NCBI GenBank assembly: GCA_963831005.1
Contig: CAWHOW010000028.1
Location: forward strand, 1 to 64,000
DNA: 64,000 nt
Direction of reading: 5' to 3'
Origin: CAWHOW01 sp963831005
Lineage (GTDB): Bacteria; Bacteroidota; Bacteroidia; Bacteroidales; CG2-30-32-10
Under the pieces are notes generated by a model. The model searched no databases. It was not told the DNA's origin and was given only the letters and a program-made list of their open reading frames with translations. The position numbers and the translations under genes are program-made. Below are positions 8,861 to 19,000 of this stretch, piece after piece (position 1 is the stretch's first letter; each line of letters starts with the position of its first letter).

Positions 8861-10207
8861 ATGAAAAGAGAATATTTAACAGACCTATTCGGGAAATCAT
8901 ATATCCCGTCATTGCGAGGGACACTTATCGTCATTTCGAACGAAGTGAAGCAATCTTTAATTCATTGCTTAGATTGCTTCGTCGTTCCTCCTCGCAATGA
9001 CGAAGGAAAGACTCGCAATGACGTTTCTATTAACAGAAGCTTTCTACTATTATTAACCGGCATCCTTTTACTGGCTGCTTGCGGCAGGAAAGCAGTTCCG
9101 CCAACGCCTCCCGTATCTGTTAACACGTTTATTGTAAAGAAGCAAAAGGTTTTCTACTTTGACACCTATCCTGCAACAATAGTAGCTTTGAGTCAGGTTG
9201 ATCTTCGTCCGCAAGTGCAGGGTTATATCACCGGAATAAAGTTCATTGAAGGCGACCATGTGCAAAAAGGACAGACTTTATATGAAATAGACCGACAACT
9301 TTATCAGGCAAGCTATGATCAGGCAAAAGCTAACCTGGAAGTGGCAAAGGGCAACCTTAAACAGGCACAGCAGGATGCCGACCGCTATAACTACCTGAAT
9401 ACTTATGATGCAGTTGCCAAGCAGGTTCTCGACCACGCTACGGTTACATTGCAAAATGCCAAGGATATGGTTACTTCGGCGGAACAAGCTTTAAAAATAG
9501 CATCCACTAACCTGGGGTTCTCTGTTATTACAGCTCCTTTCGACGGCACTATAGGTTTCAGCCAGGTAAAACTGGGAAACATGGTGTCGGTAGGGCAAAC
9601 TGTGCTGAATACTATTTCAACCGACGACCCTATGGGTGTTGATTTTTTAGCGTCTGAAAAACAATTGGCCTATTTACAGCAACTTAAATTAAACAAACTA
9701 AATGCGATCGACTCGCTGTTTTCCATTGTACTTCCAAACGATTCGGTATATCCTTATATGGGGAAGATATCCGTGTTAGACCGTGCAGTTGATGCTCAAA
9801 CAGGCACTATCCGTGTGAGGATAGAGTTTGCAAACCCCGACCATTCATTAAGGCCAGGAACAAGTTGTGTGTTGCGCGTACATAACCAGGATGCAGCGCC
9901 CGAAATGGTGGTGCCAAGTAAAGCTGTAGTGGAAGTTATGGGCGAATATTTTGTGTATATGGTTAAAGATACTACCGCCCGCAATGCTGACGATTCAACA
10001 AAAACACATCCTGTCGTGGTTTCCATACAGAAGAAAGTGCAATTAGGACAAACAATTGCCCCTAACGTGATAATAAAGAAAGGTGTTAAAGAAGGCGACC
10101 GTATAGTTGTTGATGGTGTTCAATCATTACATTCTGGCTCTGTGATAGATATTTCTAAAAAGACAGGAAAAGGGAAGAGTGATAAGGGAGATGGTGGAAA
10201 AAAGTAG
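8861..10207 (+). CDS. RND efflux periplasmic adaptor lipoprotein (membrane fusion protein)
   Basis: This 448-residue adaptor joins an RND pump to its outer-membrane duct. The lipoyl/barrel-sandwich part (RPQVQGYITGIKF, then APFDGTIGF), the helical hairpin between them, and the C-terminal beta-barrel and membrane-proximal parts are visible. The lipobox is LLAAC with Cys74, after a hydrophobic stretch at 61-73. That is far too deep for a normal lipoprotein signal: residues about 16-54 are encoded by a palindromic repeat (8907-9023), which separates the ATG from the true signal peptide. No in-frame ATG lies between. Translation may instead begin at an unusual codon near residue 57, or the gene may be badly exported. 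Confidence 0.85.
   Translation: MKREYLTDLFGKSYIPSLRGTLIVISNEVKQSLIHCLDCFVVPPRNDEGKTRNDVSINRSFLLLLTGILLLAACGRKAVPPTPPVSVNTFIVKKQKVFYFDTYPATIVALSQVDLRPQVQGYITGIKFIEGDHVQKGQTLYEIDRQLYQASYDQAKANLEVAKGNLKQAQQDADRYNYLNTYDAVAKQVLDHATVTLQNAKDMVTSAEQALKIASTNLGFSVITAPFDGTIGFSQVKLGNMVSVGQTVLNTISTDDPMGVDFLASEKQLAYLQQLKLNKLNAIDSLFSIVLPNDSVYPYMGKISVLDRAVDAQTGTIRVRIEFANPDHSLRPGTSCVLRVHNQDAAPEMVVPSKAVVEVMGEYFVYMVKDTTARNADDSTKTHPVVVSIQKKVQLGQTIAPNVIIKKGVKEGDRIVVDGVQSLHSGSVIDISKKTGKGKSDKGDGGKK
8907..9023. repeat. Palindromic repeat inside the 5' end of the adaptor gene
   Basis: It opens with CGTCATTGCGAGG and closes with CCTCGCAATGACG (to 9002), then a further ACTCGCAATGACG. The inner arms AAGCAATCT and AGATTGCTTC also pair. 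The same family occurs at 19386-19458. It reads in frame through the coding sequence. Confidence 0.8.
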
Positions 10208-10564
10208 GCAGATGGCAGTGGCAGGAGGCAGTCAGGAGGGAATGAAATTGATGGAAACTGGAAATTAATAGAAATTAGGAAATTTAACAAACTTAGCGTT
10301 CTTTGCGCCTTTGGGTGAAACATTAATAAAGCGGCAGTAGGAAGCAGCAGGAAGCAGCAGGAAGCAGTCAGTAAGTAGAAAATACTAAATCCCAAGCACT
10401 AATTTCTAAATAATCTCAAAATACAAATGACAAAAATTCAAAACGAAAACAGTTTAGAACATTTGAAAATTGAATCATTTGAATTTGTTTAGGATTTAGG
10501 GTTTAGAAATTAGGATTTATTGATTTCTTGAAACAGTAGGTAGTAAACAGGTTGAATTTAAGAT

Positions 10565-10762
10565 TAAAGGCATATAAATCAATCCGTTCTTTGAGTTAAT
10601 AGATGCACATTTATAGCGAGAAATAACTTATAGCAAATAGAAGATAGCAAATAGAAAAAAGAAAATAGTCTAACTCGCCTTTTTCCTTCAATTTGCTATT
10701 TGATATTATCTATTTTCTATTTAATATAAATATAAAGGCATATAAATCAAGCCGTTCTTTGA
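10565..10762. repeat. Non-coding element with direct-repeat ends and an internal inverted repeat
   Basis: The word AAGGCATATAAATCAA followed by CCGTTCTTTGA stands at both ends (10565-10594 and 10733-10762) with one difference. Between them, TAGCAAATAGAA on the left mirrors TTTGCTATTTGATA and TTTTCTATTT on the right. 10208-10564 before it holds only low-complexity words such as GGAAGCAGCAGGAAGCAG, with no gene. Confidence 0.5.
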
Positions 10763-10802
10763 AGCTTGCCTGCCGAACAGGTAGGTAATAGATGCAGTTA
10801 AT

Positions 10803-11096
10803 GTAATAGTTGCAGCAAGTATTGTAATAGTTGGTGCATGTATTATAATAGTTACCGCAAGTATTATAATAGTTACTGCATGTATTATAATAGTTACCGC
10901 ATGTATTATAATAGTTACCGCAAGTATTATAAGAGTTGCTGCATGTATTATAATAGTTACTGCATGTATTATAATAGTTACCGCAAGTATTATAAGAGTT
11001 ACTGCATGTATTATAATAGTTACCGCAAGTATTATAAGAGTTGCTGCATATATTGTAATAGTTACTGCGAGTATTATAATAGTTGGTGCAACTCGG
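10803..11096. repeat. 21-bp tandem array 1 (14 units)
   Basis: Units start every 21 bases from 10803 to 11076. Most begin ATAATAGTTAC and continue CGCAAGTATT; alternatives carry TGCATG or AAGAG. Each contains the perfect palindrome TATTATAATA across the unit joint. Because 21 is a multiple of three, open frames on both strands run through it (7-residue repeats), but none has a plausible start or domain. The last unit ends GTTGGTGCAACTCGG and leads into array 2. Confidence 0.92.
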
Positions 11097-11139
11097 TATC
11101 AAGAAGTGAGTACTCGATATCGAGTAGTGAGTAGTCTAT

Positions 11140-11517
11140 AGAGAGTTGATGCAAGTGTCTAGAGAGTTGGTGCAAGTGTCTAGAGAATTGAAGCAAGTGT
11201 CTAGTGAATTGGAGTAAGTGTCTAGAGAATTGGAGCGAGTGTCTAGTGAATTGAAGCGAGTGTCTGGTGAATTGGAGTAAGTGTCTAGTGAATTGAAGCG
11301 AGTGTCTGGTGAATTGGAGCGAGTGTCTGGTGAATTGGAGCGAGTGTCTAGTGAATTGGAGTAAGTGTCTAGTGAATTGAAGTGAGTGTCTTGAGAGTTG
11401 GAGTAAGTGTCTAAAGAATTGGAGTAAGTGTCTAGAGAATTGGAGTGAGTGTCTAGTGAATTGGAGTAAGTGTCTAGTGAATTGAAGCGAGTGTCTAGAG
11501 AGTTGGTGCAAGTGTTA
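11140..11517. repeat. 21-bp tandem array 2 (18 units)
   Basis: Units start every 21 bases from 11140 to 11497. A typical unit begins AGTGAATTGGAG and ends TAAGTGTCT. Edge units carry AGTTGGTGCAAG, the same word as the last unit of array 1, so the two arrays share a register. The 43-bp joint 11097-11139 is not periodic. A stray copy GTTGGTGCAACTGTTAT recurs at 11671. Confidence 0.92.
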
Positions 11518-11529
11518 TGAAAAGAGGGG

Positions 11530-11660
11530 GAAAAGCTTAATGGAAAGCTCCAAGCCCCAAAACAAAAGCCCCAAATTCCAACAAAATAGAGTCTTTTCTT
11601 GGGATTTGGAACTTGATACTTGGGACTTGGAATTTGATACTTGGGGCTTGAGACTTGTTA
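11530..11660. repeat. Intergenic inverted repeat
   Basis: AAGCCCCAAATTCCAA on the left pairs with TTGGAATTTGATACTTGGGG on the right, with several partial repeats of ACTTGGGACTTGGA. It can fold into a long imperfect stem in DNA or RNA. No gene here. Confidence 0.55.
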
Positions 11661-11761
11661 ATATTAAACGTTGGTGCAACTGTTATAAAAAAAGCGAAAT
11701 GTTTTGCCTTTAATGGGGTGGAAATGAGAAGAAAACTGAAATGTGCTAAAAGGAAAAAGAT

Positions 11762-12613
11762 ATGAAAACAGTAATTGTATTTACAATATCAACCTTCGTT
11801 TTTTGTTATTCTTGTTTAGGTCAAGATTCTAAGAAAAATGACTTAAAAGTTTCAAATTTGAAAGGGATGTTAAAATCATTATCAGTTAATAGTTTTAAAG
11901 TAACAAATGAAGGTAATGAAATGCAAAAAGGAAAAATAATTGGTAAAAGCACGTCCTTTTATAATGACAAGGGAAATATTATTGAGGGTTATGATTGTAG
12001 TTATTCAATAGACAGTTCAAATACTAATAGTATAACATTCATTAAAGATAACAAAGTTTATAAAACGGGGAGTCCAAATCACAGTGTTTCCTATGATAGT
12101 TCAAAAACAAAAAATATTTACAAATATGATGAGAATGGAAGGAAAAAAGAATTGAATATCTATAAATCTGATAGTAGTTTAATTTATCGCATTACATTTA
12201 AATATGACGACAATGGGAATATTATTGAAAAGGATTATTATAACATCGATGGCAGTTTAAACAGAAAATGGACTTATAAATTTGATAATTATGGGAATGA
12301 GATTGAGTATAACTCTTCATACAGTTCAGGCACACATTTTAATAGTAAAGCCATTTTACAATATGATGATAAGGGAAATAACACAGAGGTAAACTTATAT
12401 AATCCGGATGGAGCTTTGAAAGAAAAAGATAATTATAAATATAATGATAAAGGAAATTCCATTGAGATGAACACCTACAATCCAGATGGCACCCTAAAAG
12501 ATAAATATACTTTCAAATATGATTATGATAAAACTGGTAATTGGATAAAAGAAACAGAATTTAAAAATAATATTCCACAATTTATTACAGAGCGTGAAAT
12601 AACATATTATTAA
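11762..12613 (+). CDS. Secreted YD-repeat-like protein of unknown function
   Basis: The protein has 283 residues with a signal peptide of about 20 residues (FTISTFVFCYSCLGQ). From about residue 85 it has repeats of the form KYDDNGNIIEKDYYNIDG, five to six times, resembling the YD/RHS-type or MORN-like repeats of many secreted Bacteroidota proteins. No toxin or peptidase domain follows. It is unexpected between an efflux adaptor and its pump, and is richer in A, K and N codons than its neighbours, so it may have been inserted into the efflux cluster together with the arrays before it. Function unknown. Confidence 0.75.
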   Translation: MKTVIVFTISTFVFCYSCLGQDSKKNDLKVSNLKGMLKSLSVNSFKVTNEGNEMQKGKIIGKSTSFYNDKGNIIEGYDCSYSIDSSNTNSITFIKDNKVYKTGSPNHSVSYDSSKTKNIYKYDENGRKKELNIYKSDSSLIYRITFKYDDNGNIIEKDYYNIDGSLNRKWTYKFDNYGNEIEYNSSYSSGTHFNSKAILQYDDKGNNTEVNLYNPDGALKEKDNYKYNDKGNSIEMNTYNPDGTLKDKYTFKYDYDKTGNWIKETEFKNNIPQFITEREITYY

Positions 12614-12701
12614 TTATTTTCAAAGGCTTGCTAAATCAACTACAAGTGAACTTTCAACTTTATAAACTTTATGAACTTTAAGTACTTTAGTACACTTCGT
12701 T

Positions 12702-15700
12702 ATGATAGCTGATACCTTTATACGACGCCCTGTTACCGCGATAGTTGTTTCGCTTGTATTGGCATTCATAGGCGCTATCTGCATTTTCAATCTTCCTGTA
12801 AACCAATACCCGGATATTACGCCTCCTGTGGTGCAGGTTACAGGTCAGTACATGGGTGCGGATGCCACCACCGTTGAACAAACCGTTGCCACTCCTATTG
12901 AGGAGCAGGTTAACGGTACCCACGGCATGGAATACATGCAAAGCAACAGTGCCAACAACGGACTGATGACCATTAACACCACCTTTAAAGTGGGTACCGA
13001 TATTGACATTGCCACACTCGACGTTCAGAACAGGGTAACTATTGCCACGCCTTTATTACCGGCATCGGTAAGCCGATTAGGGCTTACTGTAAGGGCATTG
13101 AATCCAAGTCAGTTGATGCTGGTGGCGCTGTATTCGCCTAAAGGCACGCATAATATTACTTTTCTTGATAATTACACTAACATATTCATCATGGATGCCC
13201 TGCTCCGCGTGCCCGGCGTGGGAGCTATCACTACCATTGCCGATAATTTCAGTATGCGCGTATGGCTGAACCCTGATAAAATGTCGGCTTATTCGTTAAC
13301 ACCTACAGAAGTCATCAATGCTTTAAACGAACAGAATTTACAGGTTGCAGCAGGTTCTGCAGGTGTGCCTCCTCAGCAAAAAACACAAACCTCCGAGTTA
13401 AGCATACTCGTGAATGGCAGGCTGAACAAGGTTTCCGATTTTGAGAACATCATCGTGAAAACCATTCCCAGCACAGGACAAATGGTCTATCTGAAAGATG
13501 TTGCAAGAATAGAACTGGGAAAATTTACTTATTCAAGCAATTCCTATGTTGACGACCAGCGCGCATCAATTCTTACCATTTATAAGACACCTTCAAGCAA
13601 TGCAATAGAAACAGCAAGCGGGGTTGTAAAAGAACTTAACGAACTGAGAACTTCATTCCCTGCCGATGTGGATTATAAAGTGCCTTTTGAAACGGTCACC
13701 GTTGTAAAGGTTTCCATGCAGGAAGTGGTGCAAACTCTACTGATAGCTTTGTTGCTGGTTGCATTCGTAGTATTCTTATTTCTTCAGAACTGGCGAGCCA
13801 CACTGATTCCCGTTCTTGCTATTCCTGTTTCCATACTCGGCACATTCATCTTTTTTGTGCCGTTGGGATTTACGATAAACACATTAACCATGTTTGGTTT
13901 CGTGCTGGCCATAGGGATAGTGGTGGATGATGCCATTATAGTAGTTGAAGCCGTTCAGCATTACATTGATGTGGAGAAAATTTCCGTTAAGGAAGCCACC
14001 GTCCGTGCAATGAACGATATATCGGCCCCTGTAATTGCTATAGCTTTGATACTCGCTTCGGTGTTTGTGCCGGTAGGTTTTATCCCCGGCATAGTTGGAA
14101 GGTTGTACCAGCAGTTTGCCATTACTATAGCCGTTTCCATCATACTTTCCGCATTCATAGCATTGTCGTTAACGCCTGCATTATGCACATTACTGTTAAA
14201 GCCCTACAGCATTGACGAAAAAGCAAAAGGACTGAATAAACTATTCTTCAAATTCAATACATGGTTTGCTAAAATTACGAACAGTTATTCAAACGGTGTG
14301 CAGATGGGTATCCGCAAATCAAGATACGTGGTTATTTTATTGATATGTATTGGCGCCGCTACTTACTTTATGTTTCAGCATAAGCCATCAGGCTTTATTC
14401 CCAGCGAAGACGACGGGCTTATCTACGTTACTTATGAATTACCCGAAGCCTCAGCAACTACGCAGTCTGTAGATGTGATGACCAAACTAATGAAGGTAGT
14501 GTCGAAAACTCCGGGCATTGATCATTATGCTGCTTTAGCGGGATTTAACGTGGTAACAGGTGCAACGAAATCAAACAGCGGTACTATTTATTGCCAGCTA
14601 AAGCCCTGGAATGAACGAAGTGAATCTGGGCAACAGATACCTGGAATTATAGATGTGCTGCGCGACAGGATATCAAAGGCAAATGTGAAGAATGCAAACA
14701 TAGTGGTCATTCCGCCTGCGCCTATCCCCGGTATAGGGCAAACTGCAGGTTTCAGTTTCCAGATTGAACAAAGAAATACCAACGACGATGTTCACGCTTT
14801 TGAAACAGTGGTGAACAACTTTGTTGCCGAAGCCAATAAGAACCCCACTATTTCTCATGCTTTCAGCTATTATTCCGCCCATACGCCGAGTTACAACGTA
14901 ACTGTTGACAGGGAGAAATGCAAAAAGATGGGGGTTAATATATCTGATGTATTTACATCTATCCAGACCTACATGGGTAGTTTTTATGTGAACGATTTCA
15001 CACTTTATAACCGTACATTCCATGTGGTAGTTCAGGCAGATACTGCCTATCGCAAGATGATAACGAACATGGATAAATATTATGTTCGGAACCAGGCGGG
15101 TGAAATGCTGCCTTTAGGCTCACTTATCAGCTATCAGCCCACGGAAGCTGCTCCATTGTTGTCGCATTTTAATATATTCCGCTCAGCGGAAGTTGATGGT
15201 TCTTCGGCTGTAGGATATAGCAGTGGTCAAACCATAGATGCATTGAAAGAGGTTGCCGCAAAAGTGTTACCTCAAGGCTATGGTTATGACTTCTCAGGCT
15301 TGAGTTATGAGGAATTACAGGCAGGTACCATGACCATATACATTTTCATGTTTTCGCTTATATTTGTTTTCCTTTTCCTTGCAGCGCTTTACGAGAGCTG
15401 GTCGGTGCCTTTCTCGGTATTGCTGGCAGTGCCTATAGGAGCTTTTGGGGCTATACTCACGCTTATATTCATACCAAGCTTAACCAACAATGTATATGCA
15501 CAGATAGGACTAATAACATTAATTGGGTTGGCAGCCAAGAATGCTATCCTGATTGTTGAATATGCAAAAGTGCGAGTGGATGGCGGCGAAGACCTTATTC
15601 AATCAACTATTAAAGCAGTTAAGCTTAGGTTGCGCCCAATTATCATGACCTCTATGGCATTTATCTTAGGCGTTATGCCTTTGGTGCTGGCTAGCGGGGC

Positions 15701-15881
15701 AGGTGCTGTTGCTCGTCGCACTATAGGTGTTACCGTTCTTGGAGGGATGATAGCTGCTTCATCTATTGCAATTTTCATTGTTCCTGTACTCTTCGTGGTA
15801 ATAGTGAAGATAGCATACGGTAAGACGAAACTGGAACTGCTTGTTGCGAATAAGGAAAAAGATGTGGATCATAAGGAATAA
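12702..15881 (+). CDS. RND efflux pump, HAE1/AcrB family (pump 1)
   Basis: The protein has 1059 residues, the family's normal length. It starts MIADTFIRRPVTAIVVS, the usual first helix. The proton-relay pair Asp409-Asp410 is present in GIVVDDAIIVVEAV (helix 4), and the partner Lys lies in GLAAKNAILIVEYAK (helix 10). Two large periplasmic loops carry the porter and docking domains. It should export drugs or other small amphipathic compounds across both membranes with the adaptor at 8861 and a TolC-like duct. It is the first of three pumps in the same direction. Confidence 0.93.
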   Translation: MIADTFIRRPVTAIVVSLVLAFIGAICIFNLPVNQYPDITPPVVQVTGQYMGADATTVEQTVATPIEEQVNGTHGMEYMQSNSANNGLMTINTTFKVGTDIDIATLDVQNRVTIATPLLPASVSRLGLTVRALNPSQLMLVALYSPKGTHNITFLDNYTNIFIMDALLRVPGVGAITTIADNFSMRVWLNPDKMSAYSLTPTEVINALNEQNLQVAAGSAGVPPQQKTQTSELSILVNGRLNKVSDFENIIVKTIPSTGQMVYLKDVARIELGKFTYSSNSYVDDQRASILTIYKTPSSNAIETASGVVKELNELRTSFPADVDYKVPFETVTVVKVSMQEVVQTLLIALLLVAFVVFLFLQNWRATLIPVLAIPVSILGTFIFFVPLGFTINTLTMFGFVLAIGIVVDDAIIVVEAVQHYIDVEKISVKEATVRAMNDISAPVIAIALILASVFVPVGFIPGIVGRLYQQFAITIAVSIILSAFIALSLTPALCTLLLKPYSIDEKAKGLNKLFFKFNTWFAKITNSYSNGVQMGIRKSRYVVILLICIGAATYFMFQHKPSGFIPSEDDGLIYVTYELPEASATTQSVDVMTKLMKVVSKTPGIDHYAALAGFNVVTGATKSNSGTIYCQLKPWNERSESGQQIPGIIDVLRDRISKANVKNANIVVIPPAPIPGIGQTAGFSFQIEQRNTNDDVHAFETVVNNFVAEANKNPTISHAFSYYSAHTPSYNVTVDREKCKKMGVNISDVFTSIQTYMGSFYVNDFTLYNRTFHVVVQADTAYRKMITNMDKYYVRNQAGEMLPLGSLISYQPTEAAPLLSHFNIFRSAEVDGSSAVGYSSGQTIDALKEVAAKVLPQGYGYDFSGLSYEELQAGTMTIYIFMFSLIFVFLFLAALYESWSVPFSVLLAVPIGAFGAILTLIFIPSLTNNVYAQIGLITLIGLAAKNAILIVEYAKVRVDGGEDLIQSTIKAVKLRLRPIIMTSMAFILGVMPLVLASGAGAVARRTIGVTVLGGMIAASSIAIFIVPVLFVVIVKIAYGKTKLELLVANKEKDVDHKE

Positions 15882-15926
15882 TAGGGTCTTAAGATAGATA
15901 ATTAAAGTAATAATAAGATGGTACTT

Positions 15927-16026
15927 TTCAGGGCTAAAGCCCTTATGCTTGCGGTGATTTCATTAACCCCAGACTTAAGTCTGGGGTTACAACAAAAGCC
16001 TCTGTTTATCAAGGACTTTAGTCCTT
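15927..16026. repeat. Cluster of three small palindromes
   Basis: AGGGCTAAAGCCCT, AACCCCAGACTTAAGTCTGG (extended on the right by GGTT) and AAGGACTTTAGTCCTT stand in a row between pumps 1 and 2. Each is a perfect or near-perfect hairpin of 14-24 bases. They could cap or process the efflux transcript; this is inference. Confidence 0.7.
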
Positions 16027-16055
16027 CAATTGAAATATTGCCGAAATATTTATAA

Positions 16056-19000
16056 ATGATTTCCGATACCTTCATAAGGCGACCTGTTACTTCAATTGTA
16101 ATTTCCATTGTAATAGCAATACTGGGAACCATTTGCATTTTCACCCTTCCTGTTAACCAGTATCCTAATATTACTCCTCCCGGTGTATCCGTTTCAGGAA
16201 CTTATACCGGTGCAGATGCCATTACCGTTGAGCAAAATGTAGCTACTCCCCTGGAAGAAGCTATAAACGGTGTAAGCGGCATGGAGTATATTCAAAGTAA
16301 CAGCACCAGCACGGGGATGATTTCAGTTAATACAACATTTAAGGTTGGAACCAATGTAGATGTTGCCATGCTTAATGTGCAGAACAGGGCAGGTATAGCA
16401 AAACCCCTGCTGCCATCGGCAGTTAGTCGTTTAGGCATGACAGTGAGGGCGAAAAATACCAGTATGCTGATGATGGTTGCCCTATTTTCCCCTAAGGGTA
16501 CACACAATATTACTTTCCTTGATAATTACGCCAATATCTATTTAATGGATGCCCTGCTTCGTGTGCCGGGCGTAGGCGATGTAAATTCCCGCTCCGATAA
16601 TTTCAGTATGCGGATATGGATGAACCCTGATAAAATGGCATCCTATTCCATAACTCCGCAGGATGTTATAGCTGCATTAAACGAACAAAACGTGCAGGTA
16701 GCGGCAGGCGCTGTGGGCGCACCTCCTCAAGAATCAACACAGGCTAACGAATTAACGATACTGGTTAATGGACGACTGACTAAGGTTTCCGAATTTGAGA
16801 AAATAATAGTAAAAACAATACCGAGTACAGGGCAGATGGTTTACATCAAGGACATTGCCAGGGTGGAATTAGGCAAATTCACATACTCCAGCAATTCCTA
16901 TTGCGATGGCAAACGCTCATCCGCTCTTATGGTTTATTCATTGCCGTCTGCTAATGCATTGGATGTGGCGAATGGCGTTTATGCGGAGCTTGAAACGCTG
17001 AAGAAATCATTCCCTGAAGATGTTGATTACAAAGTCCCCTTTGAAGCTGTAACCATTGTTAAGGTTTCCATGGAAGAAGTGGAGCATACGCTTTTTATTG
17101 CTCTTTTACTTGTGGCTTTCGTGGTATTTCTTTTCCTTCAGAACTGGCGCGCGGCGCTAATCCCTGTATTGGCTATTCCTGTTTCCATATTAGGCACTTT
17201 CATCTTTTTTGTCCCCTTGCATTTCACCATCAATACACTTACCATGTTCGGCTTTGTGCTGGCAATAGGAATAGTGGTTGACAATGCCATTATAGTGGTG
17301 GAAGCAGTTCACCGCTATATTGACGATAAGAAATTACCCGTAATTGAAGCAACCAGGCTTGCCATGAAAGATATTACAGCTCCTGTAATTGCCGTGGCAT
17401 TGGTACTGGCTTCGGTTTTTGTTCCAGTTGCTTTTATTCCCGGCATTATCGGACGCTTATACCAGCAGTTTGCCATTACCATTGCCATATCCATGCTGAT
17501 ATCAACGTTTATAGCATTGTCATTGACACCGGCATTATGCATACTCTTATTAAAGCCTTATCATATTGACGAGAAATCAAAAGGACTGAATAAATTTTTC
17601 TACCGGTTCAATACCATTCTGGATAAAATTACTTTTCGTTATTCCCAAGGGGTGAAAAGAGGCATTCATAAAGCAAGATATGTTGTCGTTTTATTGTTCA
17701 TTATTGGCATCGGCACATATTTGTTATTCAAATATAAGCCATCAGGTTTTATACCGAATGAAGACGTGGGACGATTGCAGGTAACGTATGAATTGCCCGA
17801 AGGCTCATCTACCATTCAATCTGTTGAATTTTTGACTAAGCTTATGAAGGTAGTTGCCGAAACTCCCGGAGTAGATCATTTTATGGCTTCGTCAGGGATT
17901 AATATCACTAACGGCGCACAGAAGTCGAACAGCGGCACTATCTTCTGTATGTTGAAACCCTGGAGTGAGCGAAGCACACCTGAAGTACAGGTGCCGGGCA
18001 TAGTAGATGTAATGTACAAACGCATTGCTGCAGCAGGATTGAAGAACGGAAAAGTAATAGTAATGCAGCCCGCGCCTATTCCGGGAATCGGGCAATCAGC
18101 CGGATTTACTTTCCAGGTGGAGCAGCGCAGTACGAACGATGATGTTTATACTTTCGAAAAGGTAGTTCGCAATTTTGTTAATGCAGCAAATAAGAACCCA
18201 GCCATTTCGCGCGCTGTTACTTATTATTCGGCGCATACACCAAGCTACAACCTGACTGTTGACAGGGAGAAATGTATGAAAATGGGAGTGAATATTTCTG
18301 ACATTTTCTCAACTATACAATCATATATGGGGAGTTCTTATGTGAACGATTTCACTCTTTACAACCGTACTTTCCGCGTGGTAGTGCAGGCAGATACGAT
18401 CTACCGGAGGTTAGTATCTGATATGGAGAAGTATTATGTTCGCAATCAGAATGGTGAAATGCTGCCCATTAGCTCTCTCATCAAATATGAACCAATAGAA
18501 GCAGCTCCCGTGATACCTCATTTCAATATCTTCCGTTCTGCCGAAGTGGATGGCGGCCCTGCTCCGGGATACAGCAGTGGTCAGGCGATAGATGCACTTA
18601 AAGAAGTTGCCGATAAATCGTTACCGCGTGGATATGGTTATGAATTCTCTGGTTTGAGTTATGAAGAAATAATAGCAGGTTCACAAACTATTTATATTTT
18701 TTTATTCTCGCTTACTTTTGTTTTCCTTTTCCTTGCAGCTTTATATGAAAGCTGGTCTGTTCCCTTTGCAGTCATGCTGGCCGTACCTATCGGGGCTTTT
18801 GGCGCAATACTAACTCTTACTTTTATTCCTGCACTGAGCAACAATGTTTATGCACAGATAGGACTAATAACTTTGATTGGACTTGCTGCCAAGAACGCGA
18901 TATTAATTGTTGAATATGCCAAAGTGCGTGTGGACAGGGGAGAAGATCTTGTACAATCCACTATTGATGCAGTTAAATTGCGTTTACGCCCAATCATCAT

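Noticed and set aside
10710..11511. Open frames on both strands through arrays 1 and 2
   Set aside because: Same cause as above; heptads differ by frame and strand, and no domain or start signal supports any of them.
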